A stretch of 64,000 bases of DNA from Micromonospora sp. NBC_01813 (GCF_035917335.1 NZ_CP109067.1:3967001-4031000), one strand, 5' to 3'. Numbered from the stretch's first letter, positions 36,244 to 44,962 are shown. Notes: generated by a model from the sequence alone, not told the origin. Made by a program: numbers and translations.

Positions 36244-39039
36244 ATGGTGTCGACGATCGTCGCGGGCGTGCGGGTCAGGCTGCTCGGGCCGGTGGAGGTG
36301 GTCGTCGCCGACGGTCCACAGGCGGTCAACGGCCTGCGGCGAAAGGCCGTGCTGGCCACGTTGGCGCTGCACGCGGGCCGGGTCGTGAGCGGCGACCGGC
36401 TCATCGACGCGGTCTGGGGCGACGGCCGACCGGCGACCGCGGCCAACACGCTGCAACGCCACGTGTCCTACTTGCGCGGGCTACTCGGCGATCCCGGCTC
36501 CATCGTGGCGCGCCAGCCCGGCTACCTGCTCGACACCGGTCCGGATTCCACCGATGTGCAGGCCGCCGAGCGCCTGATCGAGCTCGCCCGGCGGTCCGCC
36601 GACCGCGCCGAGCGGGTGACCCACCTGACGGCCGCGGTGGCGCTGTGGCGCGGGCAGCCGCTGGCCGACGTGGCCGGGTCCGCCTGGTTGGAGGAGCAGG
36701 CCGAACACCTGGCCCGGCTGCGGCTGGCGGCTGAACGGGAGCTCGGCGAGGCCCGGCTGTCGATCGGCGAGCATGTGCGGCTCATCCCCGACCTGGAGCG
36801 GCTCGTGCGGCAGCACCCGTTCGACGAGCAGCTGCACGCCCAGCTCATCCTCGCCTTGTACCGCAGCGGCCGGCAGGGCGAGGCGGTGGCCATGTTCCGG
36901 CGGCTACGTGAGGCGCTCAACGAGCACCTCGGCATCGACCCCAGCCCGGAGCTGCGGGCACTGGAGATGGCCATCCTGCGGCAGGACACGGCGATCGCCG
37001 CGCCCGCCCCCGCGCCACCGCCGCCGTTACCACCAGGGGTGGTGGCGGCTCAGCTACCGTCCGCCGTACCGACGTTCGCCGGACGCGAGGCGGAGCTCGC
37101 CAGCCTCGACACGCTCGTCGACCGGGGCGGTGCCGTGGTGGTCTCCGGCACCGCCGGGGTGGGCAAGACCGCGCTGGCCGTGCACTGGGCGCACCTCGTA
37201 GCGGGCCGGTTCCACGATGGCCAGCTCTACGTCAACCTGCGCGGGTTCGATCCCGGGGCGACGCCGGCGGAGCCCGCGCGGGTGCTGCGCGGTTTCCTGG
37301 AGGCGCTCGGCGTTCCGGCGGTACGGATGCCGAGTGAGCCGGACGCACTGGTCAGCCTGTACCGCACGATGATGGCCGGCAAACGTCTGCTGGTGGTGCT
37401 GGACAACGCCCGCGACGCCGAGCAGGTCCGGCCGCTACTGCCCGGCGCACCCAGCTGCCTGGCGGTGGTGACCAGCCGTGACCAACTCACGCCGCTGATC
37501 GTCACCGAAAGCGCGCACCCGGTGTTCCTCGACCTGCTGAGCGCGGACGAAGCCCGAGACATGCTGGTCCGCCGGCTCGGAGCCCGCCAGGTCGCGGCCG
37601 AACCGGCCGCCGCCGACGAGATCGCCGTACGCTGCGCGCGGCTGCCCCTCGCCCTGGCCATCGTGGCGGCCAGGGCCTCGACGAACCCGCGCTTCTCGCT
37701 GGCTGCGGTAGCTGGCGAGCTGCGTGACCTCGGCGCCTTCCACGGTGGCGACGAGGCCACCGACGTCCGCGCGGTCTTCTCCTGGTCATGCCGGATCCTC
37801 AGCCCGCCCGCCGCCCGGTTGTTCCGGCTGTTGAGCCTGCATCCCGGCCCGGACCTCGCGGCCCCGGCCGCGGCCAGCCTGGCCGGCGTCACCGCGCCGG
37901 AGATCGGGCCCCTGCTCACCGAGCTGAGCCGGGCGAACCTCTTCACCGAGCACACGCACGGCCGCTACGCCTTCCACGACCTGCTGCGCGCCTACGCGGC
38001 GAGCCTCGCCGACGAAGCCGGCTCCGAACCCGCCCCGGAGCGCCGAGCCGCGCTCCACCGGCTACTCGACCACAGTCTGCACACCGCCCACGCCGCCGAC
38101 CTCGCGCTGCATCCGCACTTCAGCGAGATCAGTCTCGCGCCGCCGCTGACCGGGTCGACGCCCGAGCGTCCGAAGAGCCGGGCGGCGGCAGCCGCATGGT
38201 TCACCGCTGAGATCGGCGTCCTACTCGCAGCGGTACCGCTCGCGGCGCGGTCCGGGTTCGACGGGCACGCCTGGCGGCTCGCCTGGACCATTGGCGGCTT
38301 CCTGCACCGGCAGGGACGCTGGCAGGACTGGTTCGACACCCAGCACGTCGCGTTGGCCGCCGCGTCCAGCGCCGGGGACCAGGCGGGGCAGGGTCACGCC
38401 CATCGCAGTCTCGGTCTGGCCTGCTCGCGGCTGCGGCGCCACGACGAGGCCGGCGACCACCTGCGGCGCGCGCTCGAACTGTTCACGGCCGTCGGCGACG
38501 ATGCCGGGCGGGCGCACACCTACCTGAACCTCGGCCAGCTGGCCGAGCGGCAGGAACAGCTCCGGCCGGCGCTTGAGCACTCCCGACAGGCTCTGGCGCT
38601 GTTCCGACGGGCCGGGCGGCTGGCCGGGCAGGCGTACTCCCTCAACGCGGTCGGCTGGCAGGAAGCGCTGCTGGGCGACTGCCAAGGTGCGCTCGTGTCG
38701 TGCGGCGAGGCGCTGCGGATGCTGCAGGAGGTGGACGACGTCCAGGGACAGGCCGATACGTGGGACAGCCTCGGCTACGTCCATCACCAGTCAGGTGACT
38801 ACCCGCGTGCGGTCACCTGTTACGGCAACGCCCTCGAGCTCTTCGGGCTGGTCAACGACAGGTACGCCGAAGCGAGCACGTACGTCAATCTCGGCGGCAG
38901 CCACCGGGCGCTCGGCGACCGGGTCGCGGCCCGTACCGCGTGGTGCCGGGCCGTCGCGGTCTTCGACGAGCTCGGCCATGCCGACGCGGACGCGGTCCGC
39001 GCGGATCTTGAGCGGCTCGACGCCGTCCTGCGGCCCTGA
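36244..39039 (+). CDS. AfsR/SARP-family transcriptional regulator with NB-ARC ATPase and TPR domains
   Basis: 931 aa. Residues about 8-95 are an OmpR-type DNA-binding domain (RVRLLGPVEVV, AANTLQRHVSYLRGLLG). The BTAD helical domain covers about 100-245, ending HLGIDPSPELRALE. The NB-ARC ATPase follows, with Walker A SGTAGVGKTAL near 303-313 and LVVLDNARDAEQV as Walker B. The last 330 residues are TPR-like repeats (RSLGLACSRLRRHDEAGDHL, DSLGYVHHQSGDYPRAV). This is the AfsR layout, used to switch on secondary metabolism or development genes in actinomycetes. The two secreted-protein genes directly downstream are candidate targets. No biosynthetic cluster is adjacent. Confidence 0.93.
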   Translation: MVSTIVAGVRVRLLGPVEVVVADGPQAVNGLRRKAVLATLALHAGRVVSGDRLIDAVWGDGRPATAANTLQRHVSYLRGLLGDPGSIVARQPGYLLDTGPDSTDVQAAERLIELARRSADRAERVTHLTAAVALWRGQPLADVAGSAWLEEQAEHLARLRLAAERELGEARLSIGEHVRLIPDLERLVRQHPFDEQLHAQLILALYRSGRQGEAVAMFRRLREALNEHLGIDPSPELRALEMAILRQDTAIAAPAPAPPPPLPPGVVAAQLPSAVPTFAGREAELASLDTLVDRGGAVVVSGTAGVGKTALAVHWAHLVAGRFHDGQLYVNLRGFDPGATPAEPARVLRGFLEALGVPAVRMPSEPDALVSLYRTMMAGKRLLVVLDNARDAEQVRPLLPGAPSCLAVVTSRDQLTPLIVTESAHPVFLDLLSADEARDMLVRRLGARQVAAEPAAADEIAVRCARLPLALAIVAARASTNPRFSLAAVAGELRDLGAFHGGDEATDVRAVFSWSCRILSPPAARLFRLLSLHPGPDLAAPAAASLAGVTAPEIGPLLTELSRANLFTEHTHGRYAFHDLLRAYAASLADEAGSEPAPERRAALHRLLDHSLHTAHAADLALHPHFSEISLAPPLTGSTPERPKSRAAAAAWFTAEIGVLLAAVPLAARSGFDGHAWRLAWTIGGFLHRQGRWQDWFDTQHVALAAASSAGDQAGQGHAHRSLGLACSRLRRHDEAGDHLRRALELFTAVGDDAGRAHTYLNLGQLAERQEQLRPALEHSRQALALFRRAGRLAGQAYSLNAVGWQEALLGDCQGALVSCGEALRMLQEVDDVQGQADTWDSLGYVHHQSGDYPRAVTCYGNALELFGLVNDRYAEASTYVNLGGSHRALGDRVAARTAWCRAVAVFDELGHADADAVRADLERLDAVLRP

Positions 39040-39128
39040 GACCACGGCTTTCAGCGCGGTTTCCGGGCGGCTTCAGCACGGGTCGCCACTCTTCGGGCGC
39101 CAGTTTTCCCGAAAAGAGGAGTTGCTCG

Positions 39129-39839
39129 ATGAGACGCTTGGCGGTGATCGCGGCGGTCAGCGCGATCGTGCTGACCTTGTCCTCCACAGTGGCGGCCGGC
39201 TCCGGCAGGCCGCCGGAGAAGGACACCGACTGTGTGGTCCACCACGTCGACGACAGCGGAAAGATCGTCCGCACCGAAGCCGCACCTGAGGGCCGGAAGC
39301 TCGGCCAGTTCCGCTGCGTCGGCGGGCAGTGGGTGTTCGAATGGAATCCGTTCGGACCGGACGACGCGATCACGGCCGATGAGATCAGGATCGATCCGGC
39401 CGGCACCGCCTCGGTCAGCGAGTTCCGGGGTCCCGCGCTCAGCAACGAGCTGACCATCGGTGAGATCGCCACCATCGCCCGTGTCGTCACCGGCAGTCGG
39501 GAGGCCGTGATCGAGCGGGCGATCGTCGCGGTGGACGACGGCAAGACACGGACGCCCGAACAGATCGAGGCGCTCCTGGCCGGCAAGGACACCACTGGCG
39601 TCAAGGTGCTGGACACCGTCGACAAGCCGGATCTGCGGCTGGCGACGAAGGACCTCATCGACGACGCGGGCGGCACGCCCGAGACGACGGTCGTCTACCT
39701 GAGCATCTGGGGCGCGATCAAGGGGTTCTTCGCCTGGGTCGTGGACACGATCACCGACATCGGCGAGTGGATCGACCGGCACTGCCACCGGGAGTTCGCG
39801 TCCACCGGCTTCGGCATCACGCTCGTGTGTCGCTGGTAA
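39129..39839 (+). CDS. Secreted protein of unknown family with an AGKD-type repeat domain
   Basis: 236 aa with a clear signal peptide (1-23, VAAG). An AGGAG site lies 9 bases before the ATG. It contains Cys35 and Cys63 and a later CHR/VCRW pair. Residues about 145-205 include EALLAGKDTTGVKVLDTVDKPDLRLATKDL in sequence, a module that recurs twice in the next gene. The C-terminus is aromatic and hydrophobic (WGAIKGFFAWVVDTI) and ends TLVCRW. No known family was recognised. It lies 89 bp after the SARP gene on the same strand and 10 bp before its paralogue, so the two are one operon. Confidence 0.75.
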   Translation: MRRLAVIAAVSAIVLTLSSTVAAGSGRPPEKDTDCVVHHVDDSGKIVRTEAAPEGRKLGQFRCVGGQWVFEWNPFGPDDAITADEIRIDPAGTASVSEFRGPALSNELTIGEIATIARVVTGSREAVIERAIVAVDDGKTRTPEQIEALLAGKDTTGVKVLDTVDKPDLRLATKDLIDDAGGTPETTVVYLSIWGAIKGFFAWVVDTITDIGEWIDRHCHREFASTGFGITLVCRW

Positions 39840-39849
39840 GGGGATCACG

Positions 39850-40722
39850 ATGAGAAGAACGTTGCGGCATGCCTTGATCATCGTGGCGGCCACGGTGATC
39901 GGGCTGGGAGCTCCACCTGCCCCGTCACTCGCGGCCGAGGGTGACTCCGAGACGACGGTCGCCGACGGACCCGGCGCTCCGGGGAAGATGTTCGAGCAGC
40001 TCGAGAAGGCAAGCGGCGAGCCGGTCGGCGACCTGGGCAAGGTGCTGGCCATCGACACCGGTGGCCGGAGCCTCACCGCCGACGAGCAGGAGCTGCTCGT
40101 CGCCGGCAAGGAGGTCGAGGGCGTCAAGGTGTTGGGCGCGATCTCCGGCGACCGGAGCATCCTCGACACGACGATGGCTGACCTCGCCGACGGCGTGTAC
40201 GACGGTGGCGGCGGTACCCCTACGGGATCCCTGCTCTTCGCCTCGTACATCCCGGACGGCCGCGAGTGGTGTCTGACGATGTGCATGGCCTACGGCAGGT
40301 CCTTCTGGGAGTGCGTCATGTCCCGGCGAGACGGCGGCCCGTTCGTGACCCTGGATGTGTCCGGGGAGACGACGGTGGGCCAGACGAAGGCGGCCTTCGA
40401 GCGCGCCAACCAGGTGCCCGTGGCCGGGCCATCGAGAGTGGAAACGCTGATCGGCGACGGTGAGCCCGCAGCGGGGGACATCGAGAAGCTGCTCGACGGC
40501 AAGGACGTCGACTCGCTGCGCCGGGTTGCCACGGTCGAGCGGCCCGATCCGCAGTGGGCGTTGGCCGACGTCGCGGAACACTCGGGCGTCACTCACCGGG
40601 AAACGACGATCCACCTCTTCACCTTCACGGTTCCGTACCTCGGGAAGATCCTCGCGGTCTGCATCTCGTACGACGACGGGAAGACCTGGAAATGCACGGC
40701 CCGGCAGTGGGGCGGGTTCTAG
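39850..40722 (+). CDS. Secreted two-module paralogue of the preceding protein
   Basis: 290 aa with a signal peptide (1-28, PSLA). Two modules are visible. Module 1 has LLVAGKEVEGVKVLGAISGD and ends with Cys-rich CLTMCMAYGRSFWECVMS. Module 2 has KLLDGKDVDSLRRVATVERPD and ends AVCISYDDGKTWKCTARQWGG. Each matches the single module of the preceding gene, so this protein looks like an internal duplication. The paired Cys suggest disulphides outside the cell. Function unknown. Its TAG overlaps the TAG of the convergent TetR gene through a shared CTAG. Confidence 0.75.
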   Translation: MRRTLRHALIIVAATVIGLGAPPAPSLAAEGDSETTVADGPGAPGKMFEQLEKASGEPVGDLGKVLAIDTGGRSLTADEQELLVAGKEVEGVKVLGAISGDRSILDTTMADLADGVYDGGGGTPTGSLLFASYIPDGREWCLTMCMAYGRSFWECVMSRRDGGPFVTLDVSGETTVGQTKAAFERANQVPVAGPSRVETLIGDGEPAAGDIEKLLDGKDVDSLRRVATVERPDPQWALADVAEHSGVTHRETTIHLFTFTVPYLGKILAVCISYDDGKTWKCTARQWGGF

Positions 40723-41252
40723 GGCGGGCTGATTCCCTCCAGGGCGAGACGTACCAGCCGTTGCACCTCGGCCGCGCTGGCCGACTCGGTGGCCAACGCG
40801 ATCGCGTTGACGAGGGTCACCAGGTCGGCCATCGCGACGTCCGGGCGTACGGCTCCCTCGTCGACGGCCCGGCGCCGCAGCGGTTCGCCCGCAGTCACGA
40901 GCATCGCGGAGCAACAGGACTCGCTCTCCGGCGGCGTCTTGAGCAGCGAGGTGACCAGGCCTCTGGTCGTCGTGCTGTACACCGCCAGCTCGCACAGCCA
41001 CGTCGTCAGCGCCTGACGGGCATCGGGCCCGGCCACCAGATCCCCGGCGCGGGTGCACAGCGCTTCGACCCGGTCGTGGAAGACCGCCTCCAGCAGCGCC
41101 CACCGGGACGGGAAATGTCGATGCAGGGTCGCCGAGCCCACGCCGGCGGCGCGGGCGATCTCCTCCAGGGAGGCGTACGCGCCGTCGCGGGCGACCGCCT
41201 CGCTGGCCGCCGCGACGATCAGGGCGCGGTTGCGTTGTGCGTCAGCTCTCAT
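40719..41252 (-). CDS. TetR-family regulator, divergent from NmrA-like gene
   Basis: 177 aa from the ATG at 41252. The N-terminal TetR HTH reads SLEEIARAAGVGSATLHRHFPSRWALLEAVF, preceded by RADAQRNRALIVAAASEAV, a common start in this subfamily. The C-terminal part is helical and contains CC at the ligand-side. Two strong palindromes lie between it and the divergent NmrA-like gene, so autorepression plus repression of that gene is the likely circuit. The inducer is unknown. A longer reading upstream to 41321 runs through the operators and is rejected. Confidence 0.9.
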   Translation of the reverse strand: MRADAQRNRALIVAAASEAVARDGAYASLEEIARAAGVGSATLHRHFPSRWALLEAVFHDRVEALCTRAGDLVAGPDARQALTTWLCELAVYSTTTRGLVTSLLKTPPESESCCSAMLVTAGEPLRRRAVDEGAVRPDVAMADLVTLVNAIALATESASAAEVQRLVRLALEGISPP

Positions 41253-41268
41253 CGTCTGCCATTTGGAG

Positions 41269-41323
41269 AAGTGGGGTGTCACCCCATATCGTAGCCGACA
41301 GGAAACGGGGCACCACCCCACTT
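41269..41323. promoter_or_regulatory. Paired TetR operators between the TetR and NmrA-like genes
   Basis: A perfect 15-bp palindrome, TGGGGTG-T-CACCCCA, lies at 41272-41286. A second copy with small mismatches (GGGGCACCACCCCA) lies at 41307-41320. The outer ends AAGTGGGGTG (41269-41278) and CACCCCACTT (41314-41323) are themselves inverted repeats of each other. The whole block fills the 85-bp divergent promoter region, just before the AGGAGG of the NmrA-like gene. Confidence 0.75.
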
Positions 41324-41337
41324 ATTCAGGAGGAAGC

Positions 41338-42228
41338 ATGACCGTCCTTGTCATCGGCGCGACCGGCAAGCAGGGCGGGGCCACCGCCCGGGCACTGCTC
41401 GACCAGGGTGTCGCGGTACGCGCACTGGTCCGCGACACCCGTTCCGACGCCGCGCTGGCCCTGCGGGAACGCGGAGCCGAACTGGTCCGTGGCGACCTGG
41501 ACGACCCCGCCTCGCTGCTCGCCGCAGCCACCGGAGCCGACGGCGTCTTCTCCATCCCGTTCCCCGACCTCACCGATCTGCAGGGCGACGCCGAACTCCG
41601 CCGCAGCCGCAACGTCGTCGAGGCCGCACACAAGGCCGGCGTGTCACACTTCGTTCACAGCAGCGTCGCCGGCGCCGGCGACTTCCACCGCAACCAGCCC
41701 GGCTGGGCCGAGGGCCGCTGGGACCGGCACTACTGGGAGAGCAAGGCAGCCATCGACGAACTGGTGCGCACCGGCGGCTTCGCCCACTGGACCGTACTCA
41801 AGCCCGCGACCTTCATGGAAAATCTGGTCGGCTGGTCCTACATGTTCGGCGACTGGTCCAGCGGCACCATCGTCACCGGCTTCGCCGAGGACACCCGCAT
41901 CTCCTGGATCGCGGTCGACGACATCGGCCAGGCCGCAGCGACCGCCTTCACCGCGCCGGGCACGCTCGACGGCATGGACGTGGAACTCGCCGGCGACCTG
42001 CGCACGATGACCGAGGTCGCCACCATCCTCAGCGAGGTCACCGGTCGGAACATCACCGCTCCGGTCTTCACCCCACAGGAGGCAGTCGAGCACGGTCTAC
42101 AGCCGTTCATGATCAACGCCACCGAGCAGATCAACGAGAACGGCTCCCCCGCGCGTCCGGAGATCGCCCAAGCACTCGGCCTGCCCACCACCGACTTCCG
42201 CACCTGGGCCCGACGTACGTTCTCCTGA
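41338..42228 (+). CDS. NmrA-like NAD(P)-binding protein
   Basis: 296 aa. The ATG is preceded by CAGGAGGAAGC. The N-terminal Rossmann motif is VLVIGATGKQGG (G-x-x-G-x-x-G), followed by RALVRDT and GDLDDPASL. NmrA-like members sense redox state or act as NAD(P)H-dependent reductases; the Tyr-x-x-x-Lys of classic SDR enzymes is present only loosely as HYWESK. The divergent TetR gene and the operator pair show tight local control, perhaps by an electrophile or quinone (inferred). Confidence 0.88.
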   Translation: MTVLVIGATGKQGGATARALLDQGVAVRALVRDTRSDAALALRERGAELVRGDLDDPASLLAAATGADGVFSIPFPDLTDLQGDAELRRSRNVVEAAHKAGVSHFVHSSVAGAGDFHRNQPGWAEGRWDRHYWESKAAIDELVRTGGFAHWTVLKPATFMENLVGWSYMFGDWSSGTIVTGFAEDTRISWIAVDDIGQAAATAFTAPGTLDGMDVELAGDLRTMTEVATILSEVTGRNITAPVFTPQEAVEHGLQPFMINATEQINENGSPARPEIAQALGLPTTDFRTWARRTFS

Positions 42229-42376
42229 CCCACGCCACGTGCCGGACCGCCGTCTACCCCGCACCGACGACTGACGCAGCTGGCCGGTTGCGGACAGTGC
42301 CCGCCTCCCTGGCCTGCTGGCCCTGGCCGTAGCCGCCATCGCGACCACCGGGTTCAGCTCGGCCGGTCTGCCGATC

Positions 42377-42598
42377 GTGGTCGCCTTGGCCATCGTCCTG
42401 GTACTCGTCGCGGTCGCGCTGTGGCAGGGCCGCCCCGGTTCCCGGTATGCCGGTCTTGCCGTCGGGTTGCTGCTGTTCGTCTACGGCACGCATCTCGCCG
42501 GTCGCGGCGAGTCCCCCAGCCTGGAACTGATGGTCGGCATCGCCATCTCGGTGCTGGTGCTGACCCGGAAATCCCGGGCCTGGACCGCTCGCCCCTGA
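42377..42598 (+). CDS. Small membrane protein, probably missing its normal start
   Basis: From the GTG at 42377 the product is 73 aa with three hydrophobic segments. The open frame continues upstream to 42275 and would add another hydrophobic helix (LLALAVAAIATTGFSS), but no ATG, GTG or TTG with a ribosome site begins it. The gene may be an N-terminally truncated remnant, or it may start at the GTG without a good ribosome site. It lies in the otherwise empty 42229-42861 interval and is followed by a strong hairpin. No function can be given. Confidence 0.4.
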   Translation: MVALAIVLVLVAVALWQGRPGSRYAGLAVGLLLFVYGTHLAGRGESPSLELMVGIAISVLVLTRKSRAWTARP

Positions 42599-42701
42599 AC
42601 TCGCCCTCGTATGCCGGCTGCCACCGGTTCGTCCCCTCCTGCCGAGGATCGCGCCTGTGTGGTTGACACACAGTCACCTATCCACAGTCAGGTACCGATA
42701 G

Positions 42702-42747
42702 AGCCTTATGCCACAGCGGCATGATCATGCCGCTGTGGCATAAGGCT
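42702..42747 (+). terminator. 46-bp perfect hairpin followed by a T run
   Basis: Two 21-base arms pair perfectly around GATC; the full 46 bp is a palindrome. The arm begins AGCCTTATGCC and the sequence TTT follows directly. This fits an intrinsic terminator on the plus strand, beyond the small membrane gene. An element of the same geometry (21-4-21) occurs at 52124-52169. Confidence 0.7.
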
Positions 42748-42861
42748 TTTCGGCAGTACCGCACCTGGACTTGGATGGCCGCCGCCCTGACGTCTGCGTC
42801 GCTGCCCGACCGACAGCGCGGCAGGTTCTGCAGCACTCCAGCCACGGTGGTAGGCAGGTGG

Positions 42862-43596
42862 TCAGAGGTCGAGGGCCGCGACGGCGGTCGTCACATGCTC
42901 GTGGGCCTGGCAGCGCCCGCCGCCGGTAGCGACGCCGCAGGGCGTACCGCGTTTCGTGGGGGCACCGCAGAGCACGGCGGGGTCGTGGACGTGGCAGAAG
43001 CCGGACGGTCGGGCGACGATCGGGCAGGGTCGGCCGACCTTGGTCCTGGCCCGGCACTGGGCTCCGTCGCCGGTCGCCGCCGGTCGCGGTGCGGCCCGGC
43101 GGCGTGGCTGCGGGGCCGGTGGCGCCGGGACGCCGGCGGCCGACAGCGCCTCCTGCTGACCGCGAGCGGCGAGCCGGTCGGCGCGTTCGTTCTCCACGTG
43201 GCCGGCGTGGCCCTTCACCCAGTGCCAGACGACCTTCTCGTGGCGGGCGACGGCCGCGTCGAGTTCCCGCCACAGGTCCTCGTTCTTGACCGGCTCGCCC
43301 GCCTTCGTACGCCAGCCGTTGCGTTTCCAGTTCGCCATCCACGACATGATGCCGTTACGGACGTACGTGCTGTCGGTGAACAGGTCGACTGCGGACGGGC
43401 GGGTCAGCGCGGCCAGCGCCCGGATCGGGGCGGTGAGTTCCATCCGGTTGTTCGTCGTGGGGGTGGACTCGCCGCCACACAACTCCTTCTCGACCTCGCC
43501 GTAGCGCAGCAGCGCACCCCAGCCGCCCGGCCCCGGATTGCCGCTGCACGCGCCGTCGGTCCAGATCTGCACCCGCGTCGTCGCCACCCCCGTCAC
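42862..43596 (-). CDS. rnhA: Ribonuclease HI with C-terminal Cys/His-rich extension
   Basis: 244 aa. The RNase H domain (about 8-148) has all four acidic residues: Asp14 ([16 protein letters not shown]), Glu53 (NRMELTA), Asp75 ([10 protein letters not shown]) and Asp140 (ERADRLA). It cleaves the RNA strand of RNA-DNA hybrids. After a Pro/Ala/Arg linker, residues about 180-235 hold two units of the form C-x4-K-x-G-x-P-C ... G-x-C-x2-H ([11 protein letters not shown] and [11 protein letters not shown]), likely zinc knuckles. Typical RNase HI is about 155 aa, so this tail is an addition. The GTG at 43596 is used; GTG 43587 is possible. Confidence 0.93.
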   Translation of the reverse strand: MTGVATTRVQIWTDGACSGNPGPGGWGALLRYGEVEKELCGGESTPTTNNRMELTAPIRALAALTRPSAVDLFTDSTYVRNGIMSWMANWKRNGWRTKAGEPVKNEDLWRELDAAVARHEKVVWHWVKGHAGHVENERADRLAARGQQEALSAAGVPAPPAPQPRRRAAPRPAATGDGAQCRARTKVGRPCPIVARPSGFCHVHDPAVLCGAPTKRGTPCGVATGGGRCQAHEHVTTAVAALDL

Positions 43597-43670
43597 CCGG
43601 ACAACCTACCGTGACCGGGTCAGGGGCCGGCCCGGCGCTGCACGCTGCATCTCGTACGGTAAGATGAAGT

Positions 43671-43683
43671 GGAGATCATCTCC
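43671..43683. promoter_or_regulatory. TetR operator at the promoter of the downstream TetR gene
   Basis: GGAGAT-C-ATCTCC is a perfect palindrome, flanked symmetrically by AA and TT. A TAAGAT sequence eleven bases upstream may be the -10 element. It lies 24 bases before the TetR start codon, so autorepression is likely. Confidence 0.6.
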
Positions 43684-43706
43684 GTTTTGTCGACCCCGAG
43701 GTGCTC

Positions 43707-44345
43707 ATGACCGACCAGCCGCTACCCGCCGGCACCAGCCCCAAGCCACTGCGCGCCGACGCCCAACGCAACCGCGCCGCCCTGCTCGCCACGGCCCGGG
43801 AGCTCTTCGCCACCGGGGCCTTCTTCGACCTGCGCTTCGATGACTTCGCCCGGCTGGCCGGGGTGGGCACCGGCACGCTGTACCGCCACTTCCCCACCCG
43901 GGAGGCGCTGGCCGAGGCGGTCTACCGCGAGGAGGTCGCCACGCTGTGCGGTCGCGCCCGCGACCTGCAGGCCACGCTGCCCGCAGCGGAGGCGTTGGCG
44001 ACCTTCCTGCGCGGCATGGTCGACTACCTGCAGGCCCACGCCGGCCTCGCCCGGACCCTGTCCACGCTGATGACCACCGGAGCGTCGGCGAGTGCCGGAT
44101 CGGGCACCCTCGCCGAGGGCAGTCGGGCGCTGGAACAGGCCGTCACCGACCTGGTGGCCGCCGCCGCCAGCAGCGGCGCCGTCCGCGACGACGTGGGCGC
44201 CGGCACCGTCATGATGGCGCTGCACGGCATCGGCGCGGCCCACGACCGCGACGACTGGCGAGCCGAGGCCGACGGCGTCATCACCCTCGTCCTGGACGGG
44301 CTGCGCCGATCCCCTACGGACGCAGCCCAGCGGCCTGGTGGCTAG
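43707..44345 (+). CDS. TetR-family transcriptional regulator
   Basis: 212 aa from the ATG at 43707; ATG 43701 is two codons longer and in frame. The HTH reads DDFARLAGVGTGTLYRHFPTREALAEAV, preceded by RADAQRNRAALLATARELF, so it belongs to the same subfamily as the regulator at 40719-41252. The ligand domain is helical. A palindrome overlaps its promoter. It is convergent with the response regulator gene and overlaps its stop by CTAG. Its other targets are not evident; no divergent partner is attached. Confidence 0.9.
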   Translation: MTDQPLPAGTSPKPLRADAQRNRAALLATARELFATGAFFDLRFDDFARLAGVGTGTLYRHFPTREALAEAVYREEVATLCGRARDLQATLPAAEALATFLRGMVDYLQAHAGLARTLSTLMTTGASASAGSGTLAEGSRALEQAVTDLVAAAASSGAVRDDVGAGTVMMALHGIGAAHDRDDWRAEADGVITLVLDGLRRSPTDAAQRPGG

Positions 44346-44962
44346 CGGAGCAGGCCGCGCCGGTAACCTTCGGCGACCGCGGCCGCCCGGTCCCGTACGC
44401 CGAGTTTGTCGTAGATGTGCTGCAGGTGGGTCTTGATGCTCGCCTCGCTGATGAACAGCAACCTCGCCGCTTCCCGGTTGCCGGCACCGTCGGCGACCAG
44501 TTGGAGCACCTCCCGCTCCCGGCTACTCAGCGCCAACCCGGTCGGTCGGCGTACCCGGCCCATCAGTCGGCCCGCGGCGGACGGCGCGAGTACCGACTCG
44601 CCGCGGTGGGCGGCCCGGACGGCGCGGATCAGGTCCTCGGGTGGGGTGTCCTTGAGCAGGTAGCCGGTGGCGCCCGCCTCGACCGCCGGCAGTACGTCGG
44701 TCTCGCTGTCGAAGGTGGTGAGCACCAGTACGCGTACCGATGGTGCCCTCTGGGCGAGGGCGGCGATCGCCTCGACGCCGGACATCTGCGGCATCCGCAG
44801 GTCCATCAGCACCACGTCGACCCGCAGCCGTACCGCCTCGGTGACCGCGTCCCGACCGTTGGCGGCCTCGCCGGCCACCTCGATGTCGGGCAGGTCCGCG
44901 AAGGCGCCCCGGAGTCCGTTGCGGACGATCGGGTGGTCGTCGACGATCAGGATGCGGATCAT
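44342..44962 (-). CDS. LuxR/NarL-family response regulator
   Basis: 206 aa. The receiver domain (1-120) has the acidic pair DD at 8-9, phosphoacceptor Asp54 in LMDLRMP, Thr in LTTF and Lys in LLKD. The C-terminal LuxR HTH reads LSSREREVLQLVADGAGNREAARLLFISEASIKTHLQHIYDKLGV. The ATG overlaps the stop of the kinase gene (ATGA), so this is its cognate pair. Together with the ABC exporter genes upstream it forms a typical actinobacterial exporter-control operon. Confidence 0.95.
   Translation of the reverse strand: MIRILIVDDHPIVRNGLRGAFADLPDIEVAGEAANGRDAVTEAVRLRVDVVLMDLRMPQMSGVEAIAALAQRAPSVRVLVLTTFDSETDVLPAVEAGATGYLLKDTPPEDLIRAVRAAHRGESVLAPSAAGRLMGRVRRPTGLALSSREREVLQLVADGAGNREAARLLFISEASIKTHLQHIYDKLGVRDRAAAVAEGYRRGLLR

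Noticed and set aside
41053-41337. N-terminal extension of the NmrA-like protein to 41053
   Set aside because: It would run through the TetR gene in reverse and the operators; the ATG at 41338 has AGGAGG.
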